From the NCBI GenBank assembly GCA_026075535.2, contig AP026541.1, positions 7,688,001-7,752,000 on the forward strand: a stretch of DNA of 64,000 nucleotides, given 5' to 3'. Positions 11,676 to 20,474 of the stretch are shown here, one piece after another (position 1 is the first letter of the stretch; every line of letters starts with the position of its first letter). Origin of the DNA: Tricholoma matsutake (lineage: Eukaryota > Basidiomycota > Agaricomycetes > Agaricales > Tricholomataceae). Under the pieces are notes generated by a model. That model ran no database searches, was not told where the DNA came from, and worked only from the letters and a program-made list of their open reading frames with translations. A program made the translations under genes and the position numbers.

Positions 11676-12233
11676 TCAAAGCCATGGATATCCCAAAATC
11701 GCCTTTTGCTTTCCTAATTGAGTGACAGCAAAAAGGGCACGCTCACTATGATCTTTGTAACGGAGAACCAGGTCTGCAACCTCTCGGATGGCACCAGCTT
11801 CATTTGGGGATCCATCCACGTTATATACAGGTATCGGACGTGAGAGTGAGCAAGTATTTAGACGATGTTGTTGTACCAGATGGGAATCGATGAAGAGACC
11901 AGTCACACCAGAGTCCAGGAGCGCAGAGACACCGAGTATCTGTCCAGTGTCGGTCGTCTGCAGTTCGATGGCTAGGTTTAAGGAATGTGCAGAGGGAGTG
12001 GATGCCACAATATACTTGCGTGGTAGTTTACGCTCCCATGATTTAATTTTGGGACGTGGAGTAGAAGGAGAGATGGGGAGAGCAGGTACGTCTTTAGCCA
12101 ACTTTGAAGGGTCAGAGAGGGGAGCAGTCACAGAAATGGATTCATTCTCCGGGGATTCAACTGACAAGACTTCAAAGCGGTGATGGACAGGCAGTGAGGG
12201 CGTACAATTCACTCGCTGTGAATAGGAAAATCC
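11676..12233 (-). pseudogene. GyA pol: aspartic protease
   Basis: The retroviral-type protease domain, with LLDSGVTGLFIDSHLV (active-site DSG) about 100 residues into the frame and the second conserved block AILGYPWL. It ends at a TGA in YPWL-stop-DHN, where chromoviruses have Arg. The frame is -1 relative to gag and is open upstream to the overlap at 12209-12233. It is therefore probably made as a Gag-Pol fusion by slippage on the TTTT run (plus 12225-12233, GGATTTTCC on the coding strand). There is no ATG at the apparent start; the first in-frame codon after the gag stop is GTG. Confidence 0.85.
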
Positions 12234-13327
12234 TGCTCCTCTACAACTTCCAGCTTAACCTCCTCTGCAACTTGATCCTTCGCTTCCTCAACATCTACAA
12301 GTGCCAACAAATCTTGCAGGAGTTCATCTCGTCCCTTGGGGGTGAGCATGTGGATATCCTGACGATGGGGACACGCTCCAGCCCTGTGTCCAGGTTCCCC
12401 ACAACGGTAGCAGAGATCCAACTTACGTGCACGGCTGCGGGCTGCATCAACATCCATTGGTACTGGGACATTGACGGCTGGTGTGGGAGTTTGACGAGCA
12501 GGAATGGGGTTAGGGCGGGGGAGGCTTCGATTGAAGGTGTAGGGTGTATGAGTGGTAGTTGGAGCATGGAATGCAGCATTAAACGCCGCATTTGTGAGTC
12601 GGTTCTCGTCACAGAGTGAAGCAGCTTCATACCAAGCAAGGATATCATCGTCCGCTGGGCGCCCTTCCAACATCTGTGCAATCTGGTCCTGAATTTCTCG
12701 GTTGAGCCCCCATCGGAACTTCACCACCACTGGTAACCCACTCCCATACCCTGCCATGTCCACCAAATCCTTGAACTCATCGATATAGTCGTCCATGGAT
12801 CGACATCCCTGGTGGTAAGTGGATGACTCAAGTCGTGTCACTGCTCGGTGGCGTTCATTGAGGGGGCAGAAGTGGCGTACGAACTCAGCTCGAAAGTCAC
12901 CCCAAGTGGAGAAAGGTAGAGAACCGAGTTCTTTAGTTTGACGTAGGATATGGTCCACATAGAGATAGGCGCGTTCAGATTTCATGTATGTGAAGGCCCA
13001 ATAAATTTTTGCAGCCTCATCGACGAATTGATGCGACTGGAGACTAATGTATAACTCACAGGAATTAAGGAATGCACGTCCCTGCGCACGTGCACCATTA
13101 AATTTGGCAGGGGGGGACGGTTTGATCTGGGCATGTTCCTTAGTGGACGCGTTTGGCAAAACGTCGTTGTTGGGTGCGCTTGGAGTCGTGAAGGGGGAAC
13201 TATTAGTCATAGGGTTAGCCTGGAGGGTCCTAACGAAGTTTTCAATCGTAGATTTAAGCGAGTCGATTTGCGCGCGCATTCCGGAAACGTCGCTTTCAAG
13301 CGCGTCGAAGCGTTCTGATGCGTCCAT
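12209..13327 (-). CDS. GyA Gag polyprotein
   Basis: An intact 372-codon ORF from an ATG at 13327. A short N-terminal coiled coil (ALESDVSGMRAQIDSLKSTI) is followed by a Retrotrans_gag capsid region (about residues 70-240: SPPAKFNGARAQGRAFLNSC, FRAEFVRHFCP, STYHQGCRSMDDYIDEFKDL) and one zinc knuckle CYRCGEPGHRAGAC near residue 310 (C-x2-C-x4-H-x4-C). It would assemble the particle and bind genomic RNA. It ends in an acidic tail at a TGA that overlaps the -1 pol frame. It is the only Gag in the window that I find wholly open and complete apart from that of GyX. Confidence 0.93.
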   Translation of the reverse strand: MDASERFDALESDVSGMRAQIDSLKSTIENFVRTLQANPMTNSSPFTTPSAPNNDVLPNASTKEHAQIKPSPPAKFNGARAQGRAFLNSCELYISLQSHQFVDEAAKIYWAFTYMKSERAYLYVDHILRQTKELGSLPFSTWGDFRAEFVRHFCPLNERHRAVTRLESSTYHQGCRSMDDYIDEFKDLVDMAGYGSGLPVVVKFRWGLNREIQDQIAQMLEGRPADDDILAWYEAASLCDENRLTNAAFNAAFHAPTTTHTPYTFNRSLPRPNPIPARQTPTPAVNVPVPMDVDAARSRARKLDLCYRCGEPGHRAGACPHRQDIHMLTPKGRDELLQDLLALVDVEEAKDQVAEEVKLEVVEEQDFPIHSE

Positions 13328-13481
13328 GTCGCTAGGGAGTGCGTTTGGCGAAAATGGCAGCGTGATAAAGGCGAGAGTATCTGGAACGGTGTGTAGGGAC
13401 TCTGTGGAGCTTTGGGAAGCATCGTCCAGTCCGTACCTGCCTATTTTGGGCAGCGCGTTCGCGATTTTCGGGCCTTAGGGG

Positions 13482-13491
13482 AGAGTTTTCT
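13482..13491 (-). promoter_or_regulatory. GyA primer-binding site, self-priming type
   Basis: Starting two bases inside the 5' LTR, the coding strand reads AGAAAACTCT. This is the exact complement of AGAGTTTTCT inside the same LTR (plus 13595-13604). That LTR segment lies about 27 bp downstream of a TATA-like box (plus 13629-13638), so it would be near the 5' end of the RNA. This is the arrangement of self-priming Tf1/sushi chromoviruses. No tRNA-like TGG start is present. Confidence 0.65.
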
Positions 13492-13493
13492 AC

Positions 13494-13919
13494 TATAAGG
13501 GCAACCTGAGCCTCTAGCAAAGGGAAATCCGAAGTTAAAATTATGCTACATAATACAGGGATTGGGGGCGCACATAGCAAAGGGAAATCCGAAGAGAAAA
13601 CTCTAAGGATCCCCTTGCTGATGCCCAGTATATGTGAAGACGACAAAAATCAAATATAACCTAAAAATAGAAAAAGGTGGAGATAGGCGGATCAAGGCCA
13701 CCGAATGACATCATACCAAGGGGTATGTGTCGGAAGGGGTACTCCGCCTCTAAATATAAAAGTGTCAACATATACAAACATGATAGCAAGGGAAAATTAG
13801 TAATAAAATCCGGAAAAATCATAGAAAATGAAGAATAGAAGGAAATGAGGTGGGGAAAAATATGGGACGAACATAAAAAATAGGAAAAACACACAGGGCA
13901 CCCCCCTAGTCCCCTTACA
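13494..13919 (-). repeat. GyA 5' LTR
   Basis: 426 bp, promoter copy for GyA. It holds the TATA-like CATATACT on the minus strand and the putative transcript start segment complementary to the primer-binding site. It is followed on the right by the target duplication GGATC. Confidence 0.95.
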
Positions 13920-13924
13920 GGATC

Positions 13925-14598
13925 ACTGATAAATCCACTGATGCACTCATAGCTCGTGGATCGAGAATGTCCAAGAAGCTTTATTTACTTCACATTCACT
14001 CAGCGTCTGTCGACCACACGCTCACTGTTCACAAATCCCCAACTCTGGAGACATGGCATGGTTGCCTTGGACATGTGAATTACCAGTCAATCTGGGACAT
14101 GGCTAAGAAAGGTACCCTCACAGGTGCACCTATCACATCTATGTTACGGCCACCTAAATGTGAATCATGCATTCTGGGAAAGCAGGTGAAGACACCTGTC
14201 CCAAAGAAGCATGAGGAGGGACCGAGTCATAGAGTGACGAGAAGACTTGAGAAGGTGTGGGTTGATCTGTCAGGTCAACATGCAGTGAAGTCGTGTACCG
14301 GAAACTTGTATGTCATGGATATCGTTGATGATTACACATCATTCCCTTGGTCCATACCCTTGTGAAATAAGGACAATTCTTTTCCTGAATTGAGAGCTTG
14401 GGAACTTGCTTGGGAGAACAAAACAGGACTCAAGGTTGGAACTTACATCACTGATAATGGCAAGCTTAAGTCCCATGAGATGGAACAATGGCTGAAATCT
14501 CAGGGTACTGACCAACATTTCATGGCACCACACACATCGGCACATATAGGCCGGGTTGATCAAATGCATAGGACTCTCATGGCTAAAGCCTGTACCAC
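13925..14598 (+). pseudogene. Cop1 integrase (zinc finger and catalytic core)
   Basis: Cop1 coding resumes after GyA with the GAG-pre-integrase/zinc-finger region (WHGCLGHVNYQSIW ... CESCILGKQ, an H-x4-H...C-x2-C set). The core follows, with WVDLSGQ and MDIVDDYTSF (first Asp block), ITDNGK (second Asp) and GRVDQMHRTLM. The position equivalent to the catalytic Glu reads Asp (VDQ rather than VER), which would impair integration. A TGA at 14363-14365 splits the frame, in a place where Arg is expected. D1 interrupts the gene at 14599, and coding resumes at about 17665 (HIYLGLPPFLWDEF). Confidence 0.85.
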
Positions 14599-14639
14599 TA
14601 TGGGGCCCAAGGGGTAGGAAAACTATCCCACATTTCATA

Positions 14640-15115
14640 CCTTTAGATAGTGTAAAATGATATATTTATGGTATAGTTTTCATGTATTGATAAACCCCAA
14701 AATGGAATAAGTTTCATCAGGAGTTGGCATGAAAATCTATGACTAAGAGGAGTGAAAAAGAATGCTTTTTCCTACCTGTAAGGGATGAGTCGATGGGATG
14801 AAAACCTCCCACATTTTGTCCCCAGTTGATCCCACACCAAATTCATCCCATGGGATGGTTTTCATCTTTATATGGGCATAAATAACACCCCTCTACCTGG
14901 GTTGAATTTCATTAACTTTCCAGGGGTTTAAGAGGAATGAAAGAACCTGCCTACAATGTATTTTCATCCCATTAGGGATGTTGGCTGGATGAATTTCTCC
15001 TTTTTACAAAGGAATTCTCAGACCATTGATAGAATAGTTTCATCATATATCAGAATAAATTTCAAGCCACTAAAATACAAAATCTACTCGAAAGAAGTGA
15101 AAAAATCCCCCTGAC
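14640..15115. other. D1 left subterminal region
   Basis: AT-rich, non-coding. Multiple short inverted copies of ATGAAA...TTTCAT and GGGATG...CATCCC are dispersed here and in 17140-17640 at the other end, as expected for transposase-binding subterminal repeats of hAT-like elements. Confidence 0.4.
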
Positions 15116-15312
15116 CCCTGATGCCCCATCATTGTGTCCCTGTCAGCCCATTGTCCCATTGTGGCCCCATTGTTGTCCCTGTCCCCATTGTCCCATTGTC
15201 ATTGTCGGTGCCTGCGCCATCCTCACACCCCTCATACACCCTGCGAGCAGTTGCTCACAGCAGTGTACCATCCCACCCCTCTCCCTTGTTGTCCTCGCCA
15301 CTGCTGGGGTCA

Positions 15313-15680
15313 TCCCCTTGTCCTCCACTTTGTTGTCCCCTTGTCCTCCACTTTGTTGTCCCCTTGTCCTCCACTTTGTTGTCCCCTTGTCCTCCACTTT
15401 GTTGTCCCCTTGTCCTCCACTTTGTTGTCCCCTTGTCCTCCACTTTGTTGTCCCCTTGTCCTCCACTTTGTTGTCCCCTTGTCCTCCACTTTGTTGTCCC
15501 CTTGTCCTCCACTTTGTTGTCCCCTTGTCCTCCACTTTGTTGTCCCCTTGTCCTCCACTTTGTTGTCCCCTTGTCCTCCACTTTGTTGTCCCCTTGTCCT
15601 CCACTTTGTTGTCCCCTTGTCCTCCACTTTGTTGTCCCCTTGTCCTCCACTTTGTTGTCCCCTTGTCCACTTTGTTGTCC
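15313..15680. repeat. 23-bp minisatellite, about 16 copies
   Basis: Nearly perfect tandem copies of a 23-bp unit (TTGTCCTCCACTTTGTTGT plus CCCC). Because 23 is not a multiple of three and no phase contains a stop, all three frames on each strand stay open and read the same 23-residue peptide in different registers. This produces ORFs of over 300 codons that are not evidence of a gene. The near-identity of units points to recent expansion. Confidence 0.95.
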
Positions 15681-15779
15681 GTCATGCCTCTTGGTGTTGG
15701 TGTTGTTGGTGTCCTGTGTCGTCGTCCCCCTGTTGTCCCATCGTGGCGGATGGCCTTGTCGTCCTGCCATCATTGTTGT

Positions 15780-15990
15780 CCCCCGTTGTTGTCCCCCTCT
15801 CCCATTGTTCTCCCCTCCCATTGTTCCCCCCTCCCATTGTTCCCCCCTCCCATTGTTCTCCCCTCCCATTGTTCTCCCCTCCCATTGTTCTCCCCTCCCA
15901 TTGTTCCCCCTTCCTGTTGTTCCCCCTTCCCATTGTTTCCCCCTCCTGTCATTCTCCCCTCTTGTTGTTCCCCCCTCTTGTTGTCCTCCC
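15780..15990. repeat. 17-bp CT-rich minisatellite
   Basis: About a dozen variant copies of CCCATTGTTCTCCCCTC-like units directly beyond the 23-bp array, inside D1. Together with the GTT runs at 16229-16290 it makes the central part of D1 almost entirely simple sequence. Confidence 0.85.
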
Positions 15991-16035
15991 CCTCCCACTG
16001 GTTTGTTGTCAAGCACCCACGATCACCCAAAAGCA

Positions 16036-16880
16036 GGGGCTCACAGTGGTGGGTGGTGGGTGGTGGCTCGGGGTCGTTATTGTCATAGTTAGTAACTAAA
16101 AAGTTTGTTAGTAAAAATAAATGAAATGAGAAGAAAAAAAAACATACCAGTGGCCCAAGACTGATGACATCTCTTGGGCCTTTTTTTTGGTTTGCCTCAT
16201 CGATCCTCCCTCTCCCCGTGTCCCATTGTTGTTGTTGTTGTTGTTGTTGTCCCTGTTGTTGTCCCCCTGTTGTTGTTGTTGTTGTCCCATCCTTGTCCTC
16301 ATTGTTCCCCCATCCCTCTCCTCCTTCTTGTGCCTGCATTGCATTGGCATGCTGCTGTCGTTGTTGTTGTCCTCCCCTGTCATGCGCTCGTGCCATCCCA
16401 GTGTTTTCATTCCCCCTTGTCATCCCATCGTTGTCATCAATGTACCTAAAAGGTGTGTTAATAAAAAAAGAATAGAATGAGAAAAAAAAAACATACCTAT
16501 GGCCCAAGAGATGTCAACACATCAACAACGTCTCTTGGGCCCTTTTTGTGTTTGATTTGTCTTTGTCTCGTCATTGCGTTGCCGTCTCATCATTGCCGTT
16601 CATGTTGTTTTGGAGTTGCACCCATTCCCACCCCGCAAGCAGTTGCTCGTGGCGGTGGTTCTTGGGTGGTGGCTGTGTCAGTTGTTGTTGTGGTTTTTGG
16701 GCCGTGGCATCATTAGAGATTAAAATAAAACCTATCATTAATGAAAAATGAGTCAGTTATAACAAAACAACAAAGAACATTTTAAAAAAACATACCAGTA
16801 AATGAAAATGAACAAGAAAGAAAAAAAAACTTACCTGTGGTCCAAGAGATGTTGACAACATCTCTTGGGCCTCATTTTAG
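16036..16880 (-). other. D1 intron-bearing cassette array with hairpin-capped exons
   Basis: On the minus strand, three 5' splice sites (GTAAGT at 16834, GTATGT at 16496, GTATGT at 16147) each lie within a few bases of an inverted repeat GGCCCAAGAGATG / CATCTCTTGGGCC (plus 16840-16870, 16502-16541, 16152-16181). Matching acceptors (CTTTTTAG or CTTTTAG) give introns 16147-16096 (52 nt, perfect TACTAAC branch at 16113-16107) and 16496-16446 (51 nt, ATTAAC). A third intron of about 103 nt is possible (16834-16732). The exons are low-complexity, Gln/Gly/Asp-rich if translated. Another palindromic motif (GTGAGCAACTGCTCAC-like) recurs within them. It may be a spliced repeat-protein gene or a non-coding RNA; no domain is recognised. 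Confidence 0.5.
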
Positions 16881-17660
16881 GAGTGGGCAGGGGAGTGGTG
16901 GTGGTAGTGGTGCAAGTGGTGAGTGGTATGGTGGTGGTAGAGGCGGTAGGAGGGAGGCAGCGCCATCCGCTGCAAACATTGGAAGAGAAAGAAAGGGCAT
17001 GTGAATATGTGAGAACCTGGTCGATGTTGCACGTGAAGTTGATGTGTCAGGTATGTCGGATATAGATATGTAGCCCAGATATGTCATGTGACTGATTGCA
17101 TGAGGGCAGGTAGGATAACTTAACTCTTCCACAATGCATAGATGGCAACAAAATGAAATTCAGCCCCTTGTGGTATGAAATATTATCTGAGATTCCCTGC
17201 AAAAAACATTCTTTAGGGCATGAAATATAAACAGTCAATTCAATCTTTAATGGATGAAACCTACCTTCTACTAAAGCATCTTATAATGGTATGAAATTTC
17301 TATTCTATCTCAGGCTGAAAAACACACTCTGTAATCCACACCTTTGAGGCAGGAAATATTATCCCATAAATTGTTGAAAAACTTGATGAAAATTCATATG
17401 TTAGATGGTTGAAAATCCATACCCTCATCTTGGATTAAAATCACCCCCTACTTTTCATCCCCTTGTAAAATGAAATTTCATTCCATTAGGTTATGAAAAA
17501 TTTGTAAGGTAACACATATGAACTCCATCCCTTGGATGGCTGAAATATATGGGATGAAAATTCATCCCAAATTCATCCACCCTGAATTCAGCCATTTATG
17601 TTAGGAAATTCACATTTTAGCACTTAAATGGCTGAAAACCCTACCATGCCAGGTCCACAG

Positions 17661-18224
17661 TGTACCATGCACATATATTTGGGTTTACCACCATTCCTTT
17701 GGGATGAATTTTATCTTACTGCCTCTCATTTGCATGCCAAAACCACTACATGGTCCCTCGCAGGGAATACTCCTTGGGAACTCTGGTATGGAAAAAAACC
17801 TGACTACTCCTATATGCAGGAGATTGGTTGTAGGATTTTGCTTCTCATCCCTAACAAGAATAATCCAAAAATCCTTGAACACTCACTGGAATGTGTCTTG
17901 GTTGGTTATGACCCAAAATCCAAATCTTACAGATGTTATGACCAAACCACCCACAGAGTCCACAGTTCCTACCATGTCAGATTCCTTGAGAGTCACGATG
18001 GCCATTCACCACCCACTCCTGTCAATCATGGGCACAATGATGCTGCAGATTCCTCTGAAGATGTAATTCCTTCTTTCATCCCTGTACAACAGGATGACCA
18101 TGATGATCAAGACTCATTCCATGAATTTACCCTGCCAACTGATCCCACCCCTAACATTGATGCTGGTCACATCTACCCCCACAGCCCCACATACGTTGCT
18201 CCACCCATGTCCCAGTCCTGACTG
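17661..18224 (+). pseudogene. Cop1 integrase C-terminal region
   Basis: Cop1 continues after D1 with the integrase C-terminal region: PPFLWDEFYLTASHLHAKT, then TPWELWYGKKPDYSYMQEIGC and VLVGYDPKSKSYRCYDQTTH, the module typical of copia integrases. A low-complexity acidic linker leads toward RT. The frame runs open to a TGA at 18222. Together with 13925-14598 it forms one interrupted integrase. Confidence 0.85.
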
Positions 18225-19475
18225 AAAAGAACCCCAATGGTGGCCCTCCTATCACCAGGGTCGCCACTGCAGTGTGAGAATCCCAGGAGAGTGCTACCAG
18301 CATCAAGGAAGCATGGCGGGAATGCAGGGCAGCCATGATCGCTGCCCGAACAGATCAGGCACTGATCCCTCCAACCAATCATGATCGTGATGTCATCGAA
18401 GAACTCCATCAATCATTCAACAGTCTTGATATTGGTGATTGAGCACATCAACTTTGGGCTCTGATCTCAGACATGGTGAATTTTGATCCAGAGTCACTTC
18501 AGTTTGAGGATGAACCGAAAACATGGGATGAGGTGAAGAACTCTGCTGATGTGACACATTGGGAACAGGGCTACCATGACACTACAGTCTCTGAAGGACA
18601 TGGGGGTTTCCAAGTTAGTCCCAATATCTGATGTACCACATGGTAAACGCATTCAGAAGGGTAAGCCCATCTTCCATGTCAAATGTGATGAGATAGGTAC
18701 AGCGGTCAAATGGAAGGTGCACGTGGTTTTTAGAGGCCATGAGCAAGTCTATGGCAAAGACTATACTAAAACAACCTCACCGATTGAACGCATGGAATCC
18801 TGGCATATCCTTTTGCATATTGCAGCCTCCCTCTGATGGGATGCATAGCAGATCAACATAAAAACTGCTTTCCTCTATGGCTTGCTTCCAGATGACAAGG
18901 TACAATACATGCAACAGCCGACCCACTTTGAAGAGCAAGGTAAGGAAGACTGGGTATGGCAGCTCCAGCATGGCTTATATGGCATGAAACAAAGCGGGCG
19001 TATATGGAATCAAACCCTCAATGCACAAATGCTTACTTGGGGATTTACTCGCCTTTCATGCAAGTCTTGCATCTATTATCGCAAGACTGACTCTGGGGTC
19101 ATCATTGCTGCAGTGCATGTTGATGATTACCTTGCCATCACTGATTTGAAGGAAGAGAATGAGCAATTCAAAAGTCAAATGTGTCAGGTATGGACAATAT
19201 CTGAGCTGGGTACCACTCATTTTATTATGGGTATTGCTATCACCTGCCACAGGATGGCACATACTGTTGCCCTGTCGCAGACAGCCCTTATCGACAAGAT
19301 TACTGAACAATTTGGTCAGAAGGACACCTATCCAGTATCTGCACCTCTGGAGCCCAGCTTAAAGCTGTGCCACCCTGACCAACAGTCTATTTCATCACTC
19401 GATAAAGCCAACCTTCTCAAGTTACCTTACAGATCTCTCGTTGGTTGCCTGCTTTACCTAGCAATTTCCACTTGA
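18225..19475 (+). pseudogene. Cop1 reverse transcriptase
   Basis: The RVT_2-type copia RT: DMGVSKLVPISDVPHGK, FRGHEQVYGKDYTKT, IKTAFLYGLLPDDK, the YGMKQSGRIWN motif and the catalytic AAVHVDDYLAI block. The catalytic motif is HVDD rather than the usual YVDD, and Cop2 has the same, so this is a family trait and not a lesion. Stops at about 18438, 18836 and 18847 break the frame, partly through C-to-T changes. It ends at a TGA within LAIST-stop-PDISY at 19473. RT would copy the element RNA into cDNA in the particle. Confidence 0.88.
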
Positions 19476-20083
19476 CCTGACATCTCTTATGTGGTTCAAC
19501 AATTATCCCAATACCTTGACTCGTACTCATTTGATCATTGGAATGCCACTATCAGACTTGTTTGGTATCTTAAGGGTACCAGGGATCTCAAACTATACCT
19601 AGGCAGTTTTACCCCCATCAATCTGCATGTGTTCACCAGTTCTGACTGGGCCAACTGTCCTGACACCCATTGTAGTGTTGGAGGTTATGTATGTTTTCTT
19701 GGCTCTGGAGCAGTTTCTTGGGCGGTGCGTAAACAGAAGGTCATGGCGGCCTCAACTTGTGAGGCTGAATACATTGCAGTATTTGAGGCCGCGAAGGAGT
19801 GCATTTGGTTGCGTACATTGCTTCATGCCATTGACTACTGACAGAACTCCCCCACTGTTATTTCATGCGACAATAATGCTATCAAGACTTTATCTGAAGA
19901 CCCCCTTCTCCATTCCCATGTCAAACACATTGATATTAAATATCATTTTCTATGTGAACACGTTCAGTCTGGTGACCTCTCGATCACCTATGTTAATACT
20001 CGCAACAACATTGCTGACATGTTCACAAAGGCCTTGGATGTCAAACAATTTACCTACCTTCAGGGTTCCCTTGGTCTCCAATA
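19476..20083 (+). pseudogene. Cop1 RNase H
   Basis: The copia RNase H domain: SSDWANCPDTHCSVGGY (first Asp), ASTCEAEYIAVFEAAKE (Glu), a stop at 19839, then CDNNAIKTLSEDPLLHSHVK (Asp) and ADMFTKALDV near the end. It removes the RNA strand during cDNA synthesis. One TGA (Y-stop-QNS) separates the two halves. The ORF ends a few tens of bases before the purine-rich tract GAGGAGTATTTATGGTGAGGAGGAG that precedes the 3' LTR. Confidence 0.88.
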
Positions 20084-20125
20084 ATGTGATTCCATGCGAG
20101 GAGGAGTATTTATGGTGAGGAGGAG

Positions 20126-20474
20126 TGTTGAAAATGCACTGTGAGTTTCACCATTGATGCATCTCTTGATGCATGTGCTATATTTAGCTTCCCCCTTTGA
20201 TGCCTGCATATGGTCCATCTCATGCTTCCCCTTGTCCCTTTGTCCTCTTTGTCACTCATGATACATATATATATATATGATAGTTAGATACATTGCCACC
20301 TCAGTCACTTGTATAGAGACTGAGGTGAGCATCATTTATACCGCATCCTCATTGATCGCTACTTACTGTACTTGTAGTCTGATCTTGTTTATACTAGGTA
20401 CAGTAGACATGATCCTCAGTCACTTGTATAGAGACTGAGTCTGATCTTGTTTATACTAGGATTAACTTTCTACA
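20126..20474 (+). repeat. Cop1 3' LTR
   Basis: 349 bp, matching 4909-5255, and followed by the target duplication GGTGG. It is preceded by a GAGGAG-rich polypurine tract at 20097-20125. It carries the same CACCTCAGTC stem-loop. Confidence 0.93.

Larger units (their letters stand above)
7875..13919 (-). mobile_element. GyA, young Ty3/gypsy chromovirus
   Basis: Two 426-bp LTRs (7875-8300 and 13494-13919) differ at only five positions by my reading. A 5-bp duplication GGATC (7870-7874, 13920-13924) flanks the element, and Cop1 coding resumes directly after it. Gag, PR, RT, RNase H, IN and chromodomain are present in chromoviral order on the minus strand. The lesions I see in pol are three in-frame TGA codons and one frameshift near 9010. 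It is the most complete element in the window and the most recent insertion in this branch of the nest. Confidence 0.96.
14599..17660. mobile_element. D1, DNA transposon-like insertion with 8-bp target duplication
   Basis: Bounded by TGTACCAC (14591-14598) and TGTACCAT (17661-17668), an 8-bp duplication with one mismatch, at the precise point where Cop1 integrase is interrupted. The termini are imperfect inverted repeats: the left end TATGGGGCCCAAGG...GGTAGG and the right end read in reverse share about 13 of 20 positions. The subterminal 500 bp at both ends are full of GGATGAAAWTTCATCC-like palindromes. An 8-bp duplication fits hAT or KDZ (Zisupton-type) transposons, but no transposase is visible, so it is non-autonomous or eroded. 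The centre carries minisatellites and intron-bearing cassettes also found in D2. Confidence 0.6.
4909..20474 (+). mobile_element. Cop1, Ty1/copia retrotransposon (broken by three insertions)
   Basis: Flanked by 347-bp and 349-bp LTRs (4909-5255, 20126-20474) that begin TGTTG and end CTACA/TTACA-like, with a 5-bp target duplication GGTGG at 4904-4908 and 20475-20479. The internal order is gag, zinc knuckle, PR, IN, RT, RNase H, the copia order. The ORF is interrupted by an unassigned 1-kb insert (about 6700-7699), GyA (7875-13919) and D1 (14599-17660). The coding sequence resumes in register with family expectation after each, which fixes the nesting order. There are several stops, so it is not autonomous now. 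Confidence 0.92.

Noticed and set aside
15121..16099. Overlapping plus- and minus-strand ORFs of more than 250 codons over the minisatellites
   Set aside because: The frames exist only because the tandem units contain no stop in any phase; the same peptide appears in all three frames, and there is no start context or domain.
14599..17660. D1 as an LTR element or LINE
   Set aside because: No LTR pair, poly-A tail or RT; the 8-bp duplication and inverted, palindrome-rich ends fit a DNA transposon, although the superfamily (hAT or KDZ) stays open.
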